Part shown: one piece after another, positions 11,200-22,300 of the stretch
Numbering within the stretch: position 1 is the stretch's first letter
Layout of the letters: each line of letters starts with the position of its first letter
Made by a program: the position numbers and the translations under genes
Assembly (NCBI GenBank): GCA_949825065.1
Contig: OX463847.1
Location: forward strand, 38,497,042-38,561,041
From: Odontocerum albicorne
Lineage: Eukaryota > Arthropoda > Insecta > Trichoptera > Odontoceridae
Length of the DNA: 64,000 nt
Direction of reading: 5' to 3'
The notes under the pieces: model-generated
Database searches by the model: none
Told to the model about the DNA's origin: nothing
What the model saw: the letters and a program-made list of their open reading frames with translations, nothing else

Positions 11200-11480
11200 A
11201 TCAGAATTTATCGACTACATCGAGGTGTTTTGTAAAGATCGAAAACAAATTCGCATTTAAACGCTGCGAGTGCCTCGTCTTGACGATAGGTGAATAGTAT
11301 GCGGGGAGCGCGACACCATATTCGCATCTCACTCTTGCATACTAGACTGAATTGCGAGGAGCTGAACTGTCTCAACGTCGCAAGGAAAGGCGTAAGCACC
11401 GGGGTATGCGACTGATGTTCCGCGCCACTAGTTGCCTCTAGGCTTGCAAATAGGTTAGACGTACGCCCGTTCCGTGAGCG
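11200..11480. other. Locally GC-richer unclassified segment
   Basis: The composition is clearly richer in G and C than its flanks (for example gcgccactagttgcctctag). The longest frame is a 63-codon minus-strand one with no recognised motif. Confidence 0.4.
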
Positions 11481-11619
11481 TTTTTTAATGTTTTCAGATG
11501 GTTTTTTAATGTTTTCAGCAAATAAATCTCAATTATTATAATTTTTAACTTCAATTATAATTAATTAAGGGGATTATCTATGAATGTTCTTATTTTTCCA
11601 ATTTAAAATCTCTAATTTT

Positions 11620-11690
11620 TTATTGCGTACTCACTACCCAACACCGTAACACGCGTATTATTTTTATCACCGTAAGGGAAGGGATAATGA
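11620..11690 (-). mobile_element. piggyBac-type terminal fragment (weak)
   Basis: acccaacaccgtaac, then tatcaccgtaagggaag resembles the TTAA-bounded ends at 51190-51235 and 51490-51540. No partner end was seen. Confidence 0.35.
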
Positions 11691-11854
11691 AAGACTAACA
11701 AAAAATATATAAAGTACAAACTTGAATGTAAGGCATGGTAGAGGAAGACTTTTAAAATTTCCTTTTGAAAACATATCCTTAAAGGTCTAAACTTTAAGAA
11801 TATGCAAAAAAAATACGATTTTTTCAAATTTCTAGAGTAGAATACCTCCTTAAA

Positions 11855-12108
11855 TATGTTGATGAGTGCTTTCTTACGCACTCAATCTTAGAAGAAAATT
11901 TACTTTTGCTTTAGGTAATGTGATATGAAATATGTCAATATCCGAAGCAGTCCCGTTCAGAAGAGTTAAGGCCCTTCCAACAGGCATAGCGGCTTGAAGA
12001 CCCGTTCTTGGGTATGTTATTGAGAACAGTTCTTGCCGGCGCAGTCTAGTGTAATTGTTAGGAACATTTAACGCTAATCTTTGTAGTAATGCTGGACAGC
12101 TCTGATAT
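11855..12108. repeat. Dispersed repeat R1, copy 2
   Basis: Second copy of the 4748-5010 sequence in the same orientation, including tgatgagtgctttctta at the left and gtaatgctggacagctc at the right. Confidence 0.8.
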
Positions 12109-12176
12109 GTATATATGAGATGATATGTATTTTTTATCTTTATTTAAGCAGGATAGCTGGAAGAAATTATAATATA

Positions 12177-12924
12177 CTACCTTGATCAAAAAGATTTAGG
12201 ACTTTATTCATAAAATCGAAAATACAAGTTTATTCATCAAAATCGATATGGTCCCCTTCAAAGTACTCCCCATCGACTGCAACGCACTTACGCCAGCGCT
12301 TGATCTAATCCTCGAAACATCGCTGGTACTCAATTTTCGGTATGTCCATCAGAGCCGTCTTCGATTTTTCATGACATCCTTTCGGGTGCTGTAACGCGTT
12401 CCGCGAAGCGGTTTTTTAAGTCGGTTGAACAGGAAAAAAGTCGCAAGGAGCCAGATCAGGTGACTTCAAAAACTGCTGGATAGTAGTCGTGTTGTTTTTG
12501 GTCAAAAACTCATGGAAATCATGTCTTTCGCGATTTCAACGCGGTACTTTTTTGCATGAAATTGAGGTCTTTCGGCACCAATTGTGCAGCGACACATCTG
12601 AGGCCCAAATCACTCACCAAAATGTCTTGAGCGGATCCATAAGCGATGTTCAGGTCCTCTGTAAGCTCTCTGATGGTCAATTTGCGGTTTTCTGCCAACA
12701 TTTCTTTGATTTTATCGAAGTTTTCATCGGTTTTCGACTGCCACTGCGTTCGTCATCCTTGACCGACTCACGACCACTTCTGAAGCGTTCGTGCCACCAA
12801 AAAACACTTCTCCAACATTTCCAAGGTCTGCGGACCGTTAAATCCGTTTTTCACACAAAATTTAATACAAACTCGTTGATGAACAGTTGATGCCATTTTG
12901 ATTAAAACTTTTTGATCAAGGTAG
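12177..12924 (-). mobile_element. Internally deleted mariner with TA target duplication
   Basis: Inverted ends CTACCTTGATCAAAAAG at 12177-12193 and 12908-12924 are flanked by TA on both sides. The minus strand encodes an N-terminal part (QRVCIKFCVKNGFNGPQT, then ENRKLTIRELTEDLN) and a C-terminal part ending VDGEYFEGDHIDFDE. The catalytic core between them is missing, and frameshifts or stops are present. Non-autonomous remnant, about 0.75 kb. Confidence 0.92.
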
Positions 12925-13399
12925 TAAGTAGCTCGAATCCCTTCAGATATACCATGTTTGACTATAAAATAAAAAAAAAAACAAAATAATAAAAATACCA
13001 TTATTTTCATTCAATATTTTGAAAATCTATCGTTAGATAAATCAAGGAATTACTGTGTCATGTAAATATGGTAGACTTCTTAATATTTCATTAGGGATCA
13101 CAATGAATCATTTAGTAACAAGAAGTTTGTTTGCCTCGCAGACAAAAATTTATTATCAGCTTTAAATGTTAGCTAAGTTTTGGAATTTTCGGCTCCTCAA
13201 TTAACGAGTTCGTAATAAAACAAAATTTCCAAGAATTAGGTTAATAACATTTTCGCTTAGATAATAATGGAGAGTTGAACAAAACTATAAAAATACAGTT
13301 TAATTAACTTTAAACTGGTATTGTGGACAAGAAGGAAGTCTACCAAACTGCGAGGACAGGATGCATTTTTCGTATCGCTATTCACATCAAATTCAAACG

Positions 13400-13560
13400 A
13401 GGTGCATGACTGCGCGGTAACGCGCTGGACTTTCGTGCGGAAGGTCACCGATTCGATCCCCTTGCTATGTTACTCCCTTCGAATGACAGCCATTTTTTCC
13501 GCCTAGTATTAAACGGTATAAGGATGCCTATGACTTCTGTCATATCTATTCTTTAAAAAA
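13400..13560 (+). mobile_element. SINE-B (second tRNA-headed SINE family)
   Basis: Head gaggtgcatgactgcgcggt, aacgcgctggactttcgtgc and ggtcaccgattcgatcccc (A/B-box regions). The body reads gaatgacagccattttttcc, gcctagtatt, aaggatgcctatgacttctg and tcatatctattctttaaa. Confidence 0.85.
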
Positions 13561-13579
13561 AAAAAGAGAGCAGATTAAC

Positions 13580-13790
13580 TCCAAAGGCGCTCTAATTCAG
13601 GACTCTAACCCAATATTACTAATCAAACCACATCTGGCAGATATAGCGACGCTCGAGCGAATCATGTATAACATTTTCTTTGTATACAATACAATTTTGT
13701 GGAATTATTGCGATTGTGGCAATTTCTTCCAATCAACCAAAAAGATGAGGCCTTACGTGAGAAATAGATGCCAAGTTCAATCTATATTGT
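13580..13790 (-). mobile_element. SINE-A fragment
   Basis: Plus-strand view: gctctaattcaggactctaa (reversed head), then tgtatacaatacaattttgt, gcaatttcttccaatcaacc and aggccttacgtgag. Confidence 0.55.
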
Positions 13791-13819
13791 ATAATATCCT
13801 TAACTGAATTAAAAAATAC

Positions 13820-13950
13820 GCATATTAAATTAAAGGTATAATATATTAGCTTATAGTTATAATATACTAATTAAAGTTATATAAGCGTATACTTATAATA
13901 TACTAATTAAAGTTATATTAGCTTATAGTTATAATATACTAATTAGATAA
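13820..13950. repeat. AT-rich tandem repeat
   Basis: ttataatatactaattaaag recurs about four times. Confidence 0.8.
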
Positions 13951-14011
13951 GTTATTTAGTTATAAATTTGTATATAGATAAAGCCTTTAACAAATATATG
14001 CATTATAGTTT

Positions 14012-14287
14012 GCATGAGGCGCATGACCGCGCGTTAACGCACTGGACTTCCGTGCAGAAGGTCACCGGTTCGAACCCCGCGCTATTCCCCTCGAATGACA
14101 CAGGCATTTTTTTTACCTAGTATTCGGGGATATAAGGATACTTATGACTTCGGTCATAGATATTCTTTAAAAAAAGGGAAAAAAACATGCCGGTGTACTC
14201 CGATCTTCTCATTCAGGTGTACCATTGGATCCAGTATAGCGGTGTGGCCGATGAGTTTGCTGGTATTCAACGGCTTACTCACTTAAA
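14012..14287 (+). mobile_element. SINE-B, near full length
   Basis: tRNA-like head gaggcgcatgaccgcgcgtt, cgtgcagaaggtcaccggtt and cgaaccccgcgct; body cctagtattcggggatataa and tatgacttcggtcatagata; then a second half ccggtgtactccgatcttct, ggtgtggccgatgagtttgc and ggcttactcactta. Copies at 28380-28645 and 47075-47340 carry the same second half. Confidence 0.88.
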
Positions 14288-14507
14288 AGATAATACTTTA
14301 AAAAACTTCAAGACACAGCTTCGCTTTTCAATTTGATTATATGTCCGAGATGTACCGACCATATGTCCGAGAAATACGACACTACTTCCCGGACAACAAA
14401 TTATAATAGTGATGTGAGCTGTTTTGTCGAGACTGTTATGACAAATGTAATTGTGTATGCCGGGGCTTTTTGTCGGGGCTGTTTTGGTAGAGGTGTTTTG
14501 TCTTGCG

Positions 14508-14938
14508 CTTTTTTAACGGTCTACAGTTAAAGAGTACTATACTAATGAATAAACTATTTTAACGGTCTACAGTTAAAGAGTATTATATAGTACTAATGAA
14601 TAAACTATCTTAACGGGATACAGTTAAAGAATACTATAATGAATAAACTATTTTAGCGAGCTACAGTTAAAGAGTACTATACTAATGAATAAACTATTTT
14701 AGCGAGCTACAGTTAAAGAGTACTATACTAACGAACAAACTATTTTAGCGAGCTACAGTTAAAGAGTACTATACTAATGAATAAACTATTTTAACGGGCT
14801 ACAGTTAAGGCGTACTATACTAATGAATAAATTATTTTAATGGGCTACAGTTGAAGAGTATTATACTAATGAATAAACTAGTTTAACGGGCTACAGTTAA
14901 AGAGTACTATACTAATGAATAAACTAATGAATTACAAA
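14508..14938. repeat. About 46-52-bp tandem repeat, 8-9 copies
   Basis: The unit acagttaaagagtactatac, taatgaataaactatttta and acgg/gcgagct recurs with small length changes. Confidence 0.92.
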
Positions 14939-14944
14939 ATAGCA

Positions 14945-16040
14945 ATTTACGGCTCCTCTTTTATATTACAGTTTTGATGTTGATATATTTAAAAAAAATC
15001 AAGGATTAAAACGAAAGTGTAATATTATTGCATTATATTGTACTTGCATTGTATACAGTACAACCTTACGATCTTATTGTCATGTAACAAGCTCTTCTAT
15101 ATCATGGAAATAAAAAAAATATGTATTCAATATAAAGAGATTATCATTTGAAAACAAGCAAATCAACGTATTATAACAAATCAAAACATTTACAGCGTAT
15201 TTATGTAGGAAAGTGGAGATTTTTCGACTTTGGATATATTGGAGGGTATCATTCGAAGAAATAAATAATCTCAATAGTAACGGAATATATTTTTTTTCAA
15301 GGGTCATAAAAAGAAATCTAACATAAACACTTTAAAACCAGATTAAAATCAAGACCACCTTTATCTGTGGCCGACTTGTGTTTGATGAATTCTGATTTTA
15401 ATGAAGGGTTTACTAAAATTGATATTTCTAAGTATTAGGATTATTGTAATTAAACTTTGTATAATTAATTAAAATACTTTAATAATTTAAGTGAGGTAAT
15501 ATCCGCTATTATTATGCCATATGGTGAGCTACATCACACTTAACACACATGTTCCGTGTATCTCTTATCTTCAAGTGATTAGCACATTACTTGCAAGTTC
15601 TGTAAGGTATTTCTTATTTGTCATTTGATGGAATTCATAACAACACATGTTTTTTGACAAGCTGTATGGAGAATTATGCAAATTTCCTATTATATTTGGA
15701 CCTGAAGACTGAAATTAGTATCTAGATTCATATGTCCAAATGTTCAAGATCTATACCTGCACTGCACACTGATGACATGACATTAAAATCATAAATCAAT
15801 TCAGGCGTATTTGTTTTATCTAGAATATTTTATATGTTAAAAATCAGAAATCAAGAGACTGTCGTTTAAAGGTTTATATAAATATTCGTTAAATACTATC
15901 AATATGTCATTTTTTGGTAGATGTATCAATCTTCTGGAAACCCGGGACTTAACACAAATCTAGTTCATCACGTTAAAAAACGGGAGCGGGATACACGTGT
16001 TAAAAATCCAGGAGTGGAAAGTAAAAAACTAGAAAGATAG
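14945..16040. other. Mostly unassigned; SINE-A tail at about 15020-15090
   Basis: 15040-15090 (ttgtacttgcattgtataca, gtacaaccttacgatct) matches the SINE-A tail reversed. The rest is AT-rich sequence downstream of gene 2 with no frame or family match worth naming. Confidence 0.5.
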
Positions 16041-16050
16041 TTTTATATAT

Positions 16051-16056
16051 TTTAAT
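16051..16056 (-). terminator. Poly(A) signal candidate for gene 2
   Basis: ATTAAA on the minus strand, 26 bp beyond the TAG stop at 16083-16085. Confidence 0.4.
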
Positions 16057-16082
16057 TGGAAATTTATCACATCAAATTCCCA

Positions 16083-19000
16083 CTACAATCCAGTATTACC
16101 ACATGTAAAATCAACACATCTTCCCAATCTGTCATCAAAGTACATTTTAGAAAAACAATATCTTCGAATAGGGGCAAAGTTTTGAGCGTAACAATCCATA
16201 TAGGTGAAGCAATTCGAAGGATCATAGAAATATCCTTTTTTTAAACATTTTCCATCTGCGTTTAAACCAGTGTCACGAGGAGGTTCTAGTGAAGGCTCTG
16301 AACAAAGTTTGCCAGTGGCATTATACACTGTACTTCCAGGACATTGCAATATTTGAGGCACAATCCTTCCAGGTTCAGGACTTAGACATATGAAATACAA
16401 TCTCGTGTTGTTAGGAATTGGACCGCGATCACTTAAAGCCTTGCATGGTTGAATCAATGCAGGACAAGGCCCTACAAGTTTAGTGCTACAAAGACTGGTT
16501 GCTGGATCAAACATATATCCTGTTGGACAAGACAATTCGATAGCTACTTCAGAATTAGGGTTTCCTTGTGGTACAGAACATATAAAATATTTACATCGAT
16601 TGAAAGGATGCGGGAATACCCCAATTTGTTTGCATGTAGGGACGTAGTCTGTCACTCCCGGATCGCAAACTGGGTTTAATTGATTCGTGCAATCTCCATT
16701 CATGCATTTTCCAACGTCACATGATCCTACAGGTTCGTTTAACCATATGTCTCCTCCCAGGTTGATGCATTCGAAGATGTTTTCACATGATTGACAGTAA
16801 CGGCCTTCTGTCATATTGTTGCACTCGATTACAGTATCTCGTACCAGTTCAAACGAGACTGGATCCATTCTGTATGTTAGCCCATTGCTTAAAACCTGTT
16901 GAAACAGAAAATTATAATCAGAATTATACTAGAGATAAGTAAATTTGTGAAATATGCGGAAAAATTTTTGAGAATAAATGTTGCGAAATCTAAAGTAATG
17001 TTGATGGAAAAGCGTGAAAAAAAGTAAATGCGACATATGGGTGAATAGTGAAAGATTGGAACAAGTTGAGGAATTCTGCTATTTGGGTAGTACGCCTATG
17101 TTCTCAGTTGATGGAAGAGTTTTGAGAGATATCGAATGGCGTATAGCGATAGAAAACAAAGTCAATGGGACACTAAAATATAGGTACTCAAACCGGACAG
17201 TATCAAAATTTGCTAAGATGATAGTCCAAAATATTAATTTGGTGCCAACTTTGGTGTATGGGAGGGAAACGTGGATGTGGAAAAATAGTTAAAGAGGTTG
17301 AATAAATGCTGTAGAAATGCGTGCATTGAGAAGAATGCGTGTAGTGACAATGTATGACAGAATGCGGAATGAAGTGATAAGGAAGGAATGTGAACTTAAG
17401 GCTGAGCTTTCAGAACGCTGAGAAGGTTTTGGCATGTGGAACGAATGAAAGAAGAAATATTAAAAAAACAGATATATAGTACAGATGTGAGAAGAATACC
17501 AAGGAAGTATGGTTTGCTCAAATAGGTGATATTCTGAAGTATATGAGAAGGTGTATGGATGTGGAAGAGGCGAAGGATGTGTGTCGAGATGTATAAGTCT
17601 GGCGATCAATCCTCTCTGCTTACCCTGACAAGGAGATGACGTGATGGTATGTACGTATGTAATTTCTTTTATCATAAATATTGTCTTAACTCTTGCCATC
17701 CAAGCCTTTGGGTAAAGAATCATTGGAGTAGACACATATCATACTCGATATCCGTTGTCGTACGTGTTTTTAATACTATTCGTATTGTATCACTCTTGTG
17801 TATACAGTGCAACCTGGTTGGTTTATTGCTATGTGGCAATATATTACAACCAAAAAGTTGTTTCTGCGTGTAGTAAAAAACAGACTATGGTAAAACCACT
17901 GTAATTTGTTTTATCAAACACTGTTTATTCTACTTTATGTCACGGTATACACCTACCTGTTTCAAGGTTTTTACCTCATCATCAGGGGAGTACAAACAAG
18001 ACAAGTGCTCCCCTGATGATGAGGGGAAAACCTTGAAACCGGTAGGGTTATGCCGTTACATAAAGTGGAATAAACAGTGTTTGATATAATAAATTACAAT
18101 GCCTTAACTCTAAATAATTTAATACACACTAAAACCCTTTTGTTTAAATAGGTATCAACAAGATTAGAACCCACTAAATTCAGGTCGAAATCCGGTGTCT
18201 TGTTAACTGACACGGAGACCGTCTTTTAAATTAAAATATTTTTTTATAGTTTTACATTGCTTAGAAAAAGTTAAATATGTTAGATACAATGCTACAATGT
18301 TTATTTATATTATTTTTAACAAATTATTTACAATAATTTATAATTTTTAATAATAAATAGTTGCAACCCGTGAAATATTCACGAAAGTAAAACAAATTAT
18401 ACATTTTTGAAATACCGAATGGAACAAGATCAGCTTAAAGTTTTCTGGGTTCATTAAAGTTTAAAATAAAAAAGGTACATCTTGATTGATGAATTATTTA
18501 ATTGTCAAAAATCTCTTTATACACGATGTTTTGTGTATATTAAACATTACTGTTGTTCAATTTAAATCGTTGATAACGTTTTCCTTGAAGACTTGTTTCA
18601 GATATATTGACTTTAATGTTTTCGCGTTTCCGACATCTTGAAAAAGCCACATATAATGGTATCCTTTAAAAAAAAGATGATAAGATAAATAAACACAAGT
18701 AATTATAAGGTTCAATATAATAGGAAATAAATGAATTATTTAATGAATCACAATTCAAAATAAATTGGCATCGTCCCCTTTTACACCGGTTCGTTCAGTA
18801 TAATTTCAATCTGTTTCGAAGTATTCCTCTCTCGCTCTCTTGTATTCAAAATTCAATTCTCGTATTCTTTCTTTGGCGACAACCGTACGGGTTTTGGCCT
18901 ATTTATATTATGGTCATTGCTTAAAAACATTTTTCTTCGTAGACTCATGATTCTCTGGTTCGTGTCCTGAATGGAAACCCCAACCATTGGAAATGCGATC

Positions 19001-19269
19001 TTCGTAACCTGTTTAGTAAGTCACCTATTTTCCGACTGGTTATGATATTTGATTCCTATTGAAACATTTTTTAATGAGTTCAAGTGAGGTGTTCACTTAA
19101 GGCCTTTTAAATGATATATTATATTATTGGTTGTCAAAAATTGCCACACGACAAAAAAACCTAGCAGGCTGTACAGTATACAACGAAAGTGTAATACAAT
19201 ATAAAATATCAACAAAAGACAACTCACCACAAAATAAACTACTAAAATGATACAAATGCTGTGCAACAT
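16083..19269 (-). CDS. Gene 2: secreted four-domain chitin-binding (peritrophin-A/CBM14-like) protein; join 16083..16895 and 19228..19269
   Basis: Exon 1 (19228-19269) encodes MLHSICIILVVYFV and ends at a GTGAGT donor. Exon 2 (16083-16895) begins after a TTTCAACAG acceptor and continues in phase 0 as VLSNGLTYRMDPVSFELV. The predicted protein has 284 residues, the same length as gene 3, and shares its NGLTY, RDT, EGRYC, LNEPVG, FPHPFN and CGNTGL landmarks, so the two are the closest pair here. Four Cys-rich units follow the signal peptide. The last (residues about 231-279, FYDPSNC, YMDC, MYFDDRLGRC) has full peritrophin-A spacing. Sites NMT, NNT and NAT could be glycosylated. Likely an extracellular chitin-binding protein. 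The 2.3-kb intron contains a LINE fragment, a long hairpin repeat and SINE pieces. The promoter is pressed against a 7.9-kb satellite array. The coding sequence is intact. Confidence 0.9.
16960..17660 (+). pseudogene. LINE reverse-transcriptase 3' portion, decayed (intron of gene 2)
   Basis: Plus-strand reading gives CDIWVNSERLEQVEEFCYL, GSTPMFSVDG, EWRIAIENKVNG and LVPTLVYGRETWMW, typical of the region after the YADD box in insect LINEs. In other frames follow VEMRALRRMRVVTMYDRMRN and the family tail (tgtatggatgtggaagaggc, gataagtctggcg-like). Stops and frameshifts interrupt it. It is antisense to gene 2. Confidence 0.88.
17760..17875 (-). mobile_element. SINE-A tail fragment
   Basis: tcgtattgtatcactcttgt, gtatacagtgcaacctggtt, ggtttattgctatgtggcaa is the reversed tail of SINE-A. 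Confidence 0.65.
17897..18101. repeat. Long hairpin (inverted-repeat) element, full copy
   Basis: The left arm begins cactgtaatttgttttatca, aacactgtttattctacttt and runs to acctcatcatcaggggag. The right arm is its reverse complement, from ctcccctgatgatgagg to cagtgtttgat and attacaatg. The arms are about 90 nt with a few mismatches and a short loop. It lies inside the gene 2 intron, so the pre-mRNA would contain the fold. Confidence 0.9.
18130..18238 (-). mobile_element. SINE-A head fragment
   Basis: Reversed head: taggtatcaacaagattaga, acccactaaattcaggtcga, ttgttaactgacacggagac. Confidence 0.5.
18240..19120. other. Intronic sequence, no feature recognised
   Basis: AT-rich intron of gene 2. 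No long frame and no match to the other families was seen. Confidence 0.5.
19125..19205 (+). mobile_element. SINE-A tail fragment near the gene 2 splice donor
   Basis: tgccacacgacaaaaaaacc, tagcaggctgtacagtatac, aacgaaagtgtaatacaata. It ends about 20 bp from the exon 1 donor at 19227. Confidence 0.65.
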
Positions 19270-19337
19270 TTTGAGATATGCAATTAATATGTCCAAACAG
19301 AAGAAGCCTTGAAAATTCCTTCAGAATAGTTATCATG

Positions 19338-19388
19338 TTTTATACCCATGCAATACTGCATTCATTTTAAATCAGGGATTTTCAACAG
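19338..19388 (-). promoter_or_regulatory. Gene 2 core promoter: TATA box plus shared upstream element
   Basis: TATAAAA (19338-19344) lies 69 bp before the ATG at 19269. Upstream, 19372-19388 reads CTGTTGAAAATCCCTGA on the minus strand, matching genes 1 and 3. Spacing from TATA to element is 27 bp, as in gene 3 (26 bp). Confidence 0.75.
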
Positions 19389-19399
19389 GCATTATTAAA

Positions 19400-22300
19400 T
19401 TAATGTATTTTTAAATAATGTAAAAAAACTATTTTATGTTCAACTAATTTCATTTTCAGAATCACTTACTTATCTACCGAAATAGCAGTTTAGCAGCACT
19501 ACAATATTTGTGCCATCACTGTCAAAACTAAGAATGCAAGTGTAAGAGTTAATATTATATTTTTTTTAAATAATATCAAAAAAACGTATCATGTTGTACT
19601 AATTTCCTAGTCGGAATCACTAACTTATCTACTGAAATAACCGAAATAGCAGTTCAGCGACACTTGAATGTTTGTATCATCACTGTCAAAACCAAAAATG
19701 CAAATGTAAAAGTTAATATGATAAATGGTTTTTTTTCAATAATATAAAAAATCGTATCATGTTGTACTAATTTCCTTGTCAGAATCACTAACTTATCTAC
19801 CGAAATACGAGTAGCAGTTTAGCGACACTAGAATGTTTGTGCCATCACTGTCAAAACCAAAAATACAAGTGTAAAAGTTAATATGATAAATGTTTTTTTT
19901 TTAATAATATAAAAAATCGTATCATGTTGTACTAATTTCCTTGTCAGAATCACTAACTTATCTACCGAAATACGAGTAGCAGTTTAGCGACACAAGAATG
20001 TTTGTGCCATCACTGTCAAAACCAAAAATACAAGTGTAAAAGTTAATATGATAAATGTTTTTTTTTTAATAATATAAAAAATCGTATCATGTTGTACTAA
20101 TTTCCTTGTCAGAATCACTAACTTATCTACCGAAATACGAGTAGCAGTTTAGCGACACAAGAATGTTTGTGCCATCACTGTCAAAACCAAAAATACAAGT
20201 GTAAAAGTTAATATGATAAATGTTTTTTTTTTAATAATATAAAAAATCGTATCATGTTGTACTAATTTCCTTGTCAGAATCACTAACTTATCTACCGAAA
20301 TACGAGTAGCAGTTTAGCGACACTAGAATGTTTGTGCCATCACTGTCAAAACCAAAAATACAAGTGTAAAAGTTAATATGATAAATGTTTTTTTTTTTAA
20401 TAATATAAAAAATCGTATCATGTTGTACTAATTTCCTTGTCAGAATCACTAACTTATCTACCGAAATACGAGTAGCAGTTTAGCGACACAAGAATGTTTG
20501 TGCCATCACTGTCAAAACCAAAAATACAAGTGTAAAAGTTAATATGATAAATGTTTTTTTTTTTAATAATATAAAAAATCGTATCATGTTGTACTAATTT
20601 CCTTGTCAGAATCACTAACTTATCTACCGAAATACGAGTAGCAGTTTAGCGACACAAGAATGTTTGTGCCATCACTGTCAAAACCAAAAATACAAGTGTA
20701 AAAGTTAATATGATAAATGTTTTTTTTTTAATAATATAAAAAATCGTATCATGTTGTACTAATTTCCTTGTCAGAATCACTAACTTATCTACCGAAATAC
20801 GAGTAGCAGTTTAGCGACACAAGAATGTTTGTGCCATCACTGTCAAAACCAAAAATACAAGTGTAAAAGTTAATATGATAAATGTTTTTTTTTTAATAAT
20901 ATAAAAAATCGTATCATGTTGTACTAATTTCCTTGTCAGAATCACTAACTTATCTACCGAAATACGAGTAGCAGTTTAGCGACACAAGAATGTTTGTGCC
21001 ATCACTGTCAAAACCAAAAATACAAGTGTAAAAGTTAATATGATAAATGTTTTTTTTTTAATAATATAAAAAATCGTATCATGTTGTACTAATTTCCTTG
21101 TCAGAATCACTAACTTATCTACCGAAATACGAGTAGCAGTTTAGCGACACTAGAATGTTTGTGCCATCACTGTCAAAACCAAAAATACAAGTGTAAAAGT
21201 TAATATGATAAATGTTTTTTTTTTTAATAATATAAAAAATCGTATCATGTTGTACTAATTTCCTTGTCAGAATCACTAACTTATCTACCGAAATACGAGT
21301 AGCAGTTTAGCGACACAAGAATGTTTGTGCCATCACTGTCAAAACCAAAAATACAAGTGTAAAAGTTAATATGATAAATGTTTTTTTTTTTAATAATATA
21401 AAAAATCGTATCATGTTGTACTAATTTCCTTGTCAGAATCACTAACTTATCTACCGAAATACGAGTAGCAGTTTAGCGACACAAGAATGTTTGTGCCATC
21501 ACTGTCAAAACCAAAAATACAAGTGTAAAAGTTAATATGATAAATGTTTTTTTTTTAATAATATAAAAAATCGTGTCATGTTGTACTAATTTCCTTGTCA
21601 GAATCACTAACTTATCTACCGAAATACGAGTAGCAGTTTAGCGACACAAGAATGTTTGTGCCATCACTGTCAAAACCAAAAATACAAGTGTAAAAGTTAA
21701 TATGATAAATGTTTTTTTTTTAATAATATAAAAAATCGTGTCATGTTGTACTAATTTCCTTGTCAGAATCACTAACTTATCTACCGAAATACGAGTAGCA
21801 GTTTAGCGACACAAGAATGTTTGTGCCATCACTGTCAAAACCAAAAATACAAGTGTAAAAGTTAATATGATAAATGTTTTTTTTTTAATAATATAAAAAA
21901 TCGTATCATGTTGTACTAATTTCCTTGTCGGAATCACTAACTTATCTACTGAAATACGAGTAGCAGTTTAGCGACACAAGAATGTTTGTGCCATCACTGT
22001 CAAAACCAAAAATACAAGTGTAAAAGTTAATATGATAAATGTTTTTTTTTTAATAATATAAAAAATCGTATCATGTTGTACTAATTTCCTTGTCAGAATC
22101 ACTGACTCATCTACCGAAATACGAGTAGCAGTTTAGCGACACTAGAATGTTTGTGCCATCACTGTCAAAACCAAAAATACAAGTGTAAAAGTTAATATGA
22201 TAAATGTTTTTTTTTTAATAATATAAAAATCGTATCATGTTGTACTAATTTCCTTGTCAGAATCACTAACTTATCTACCGAAATACGAGTAGCAGTTTAG

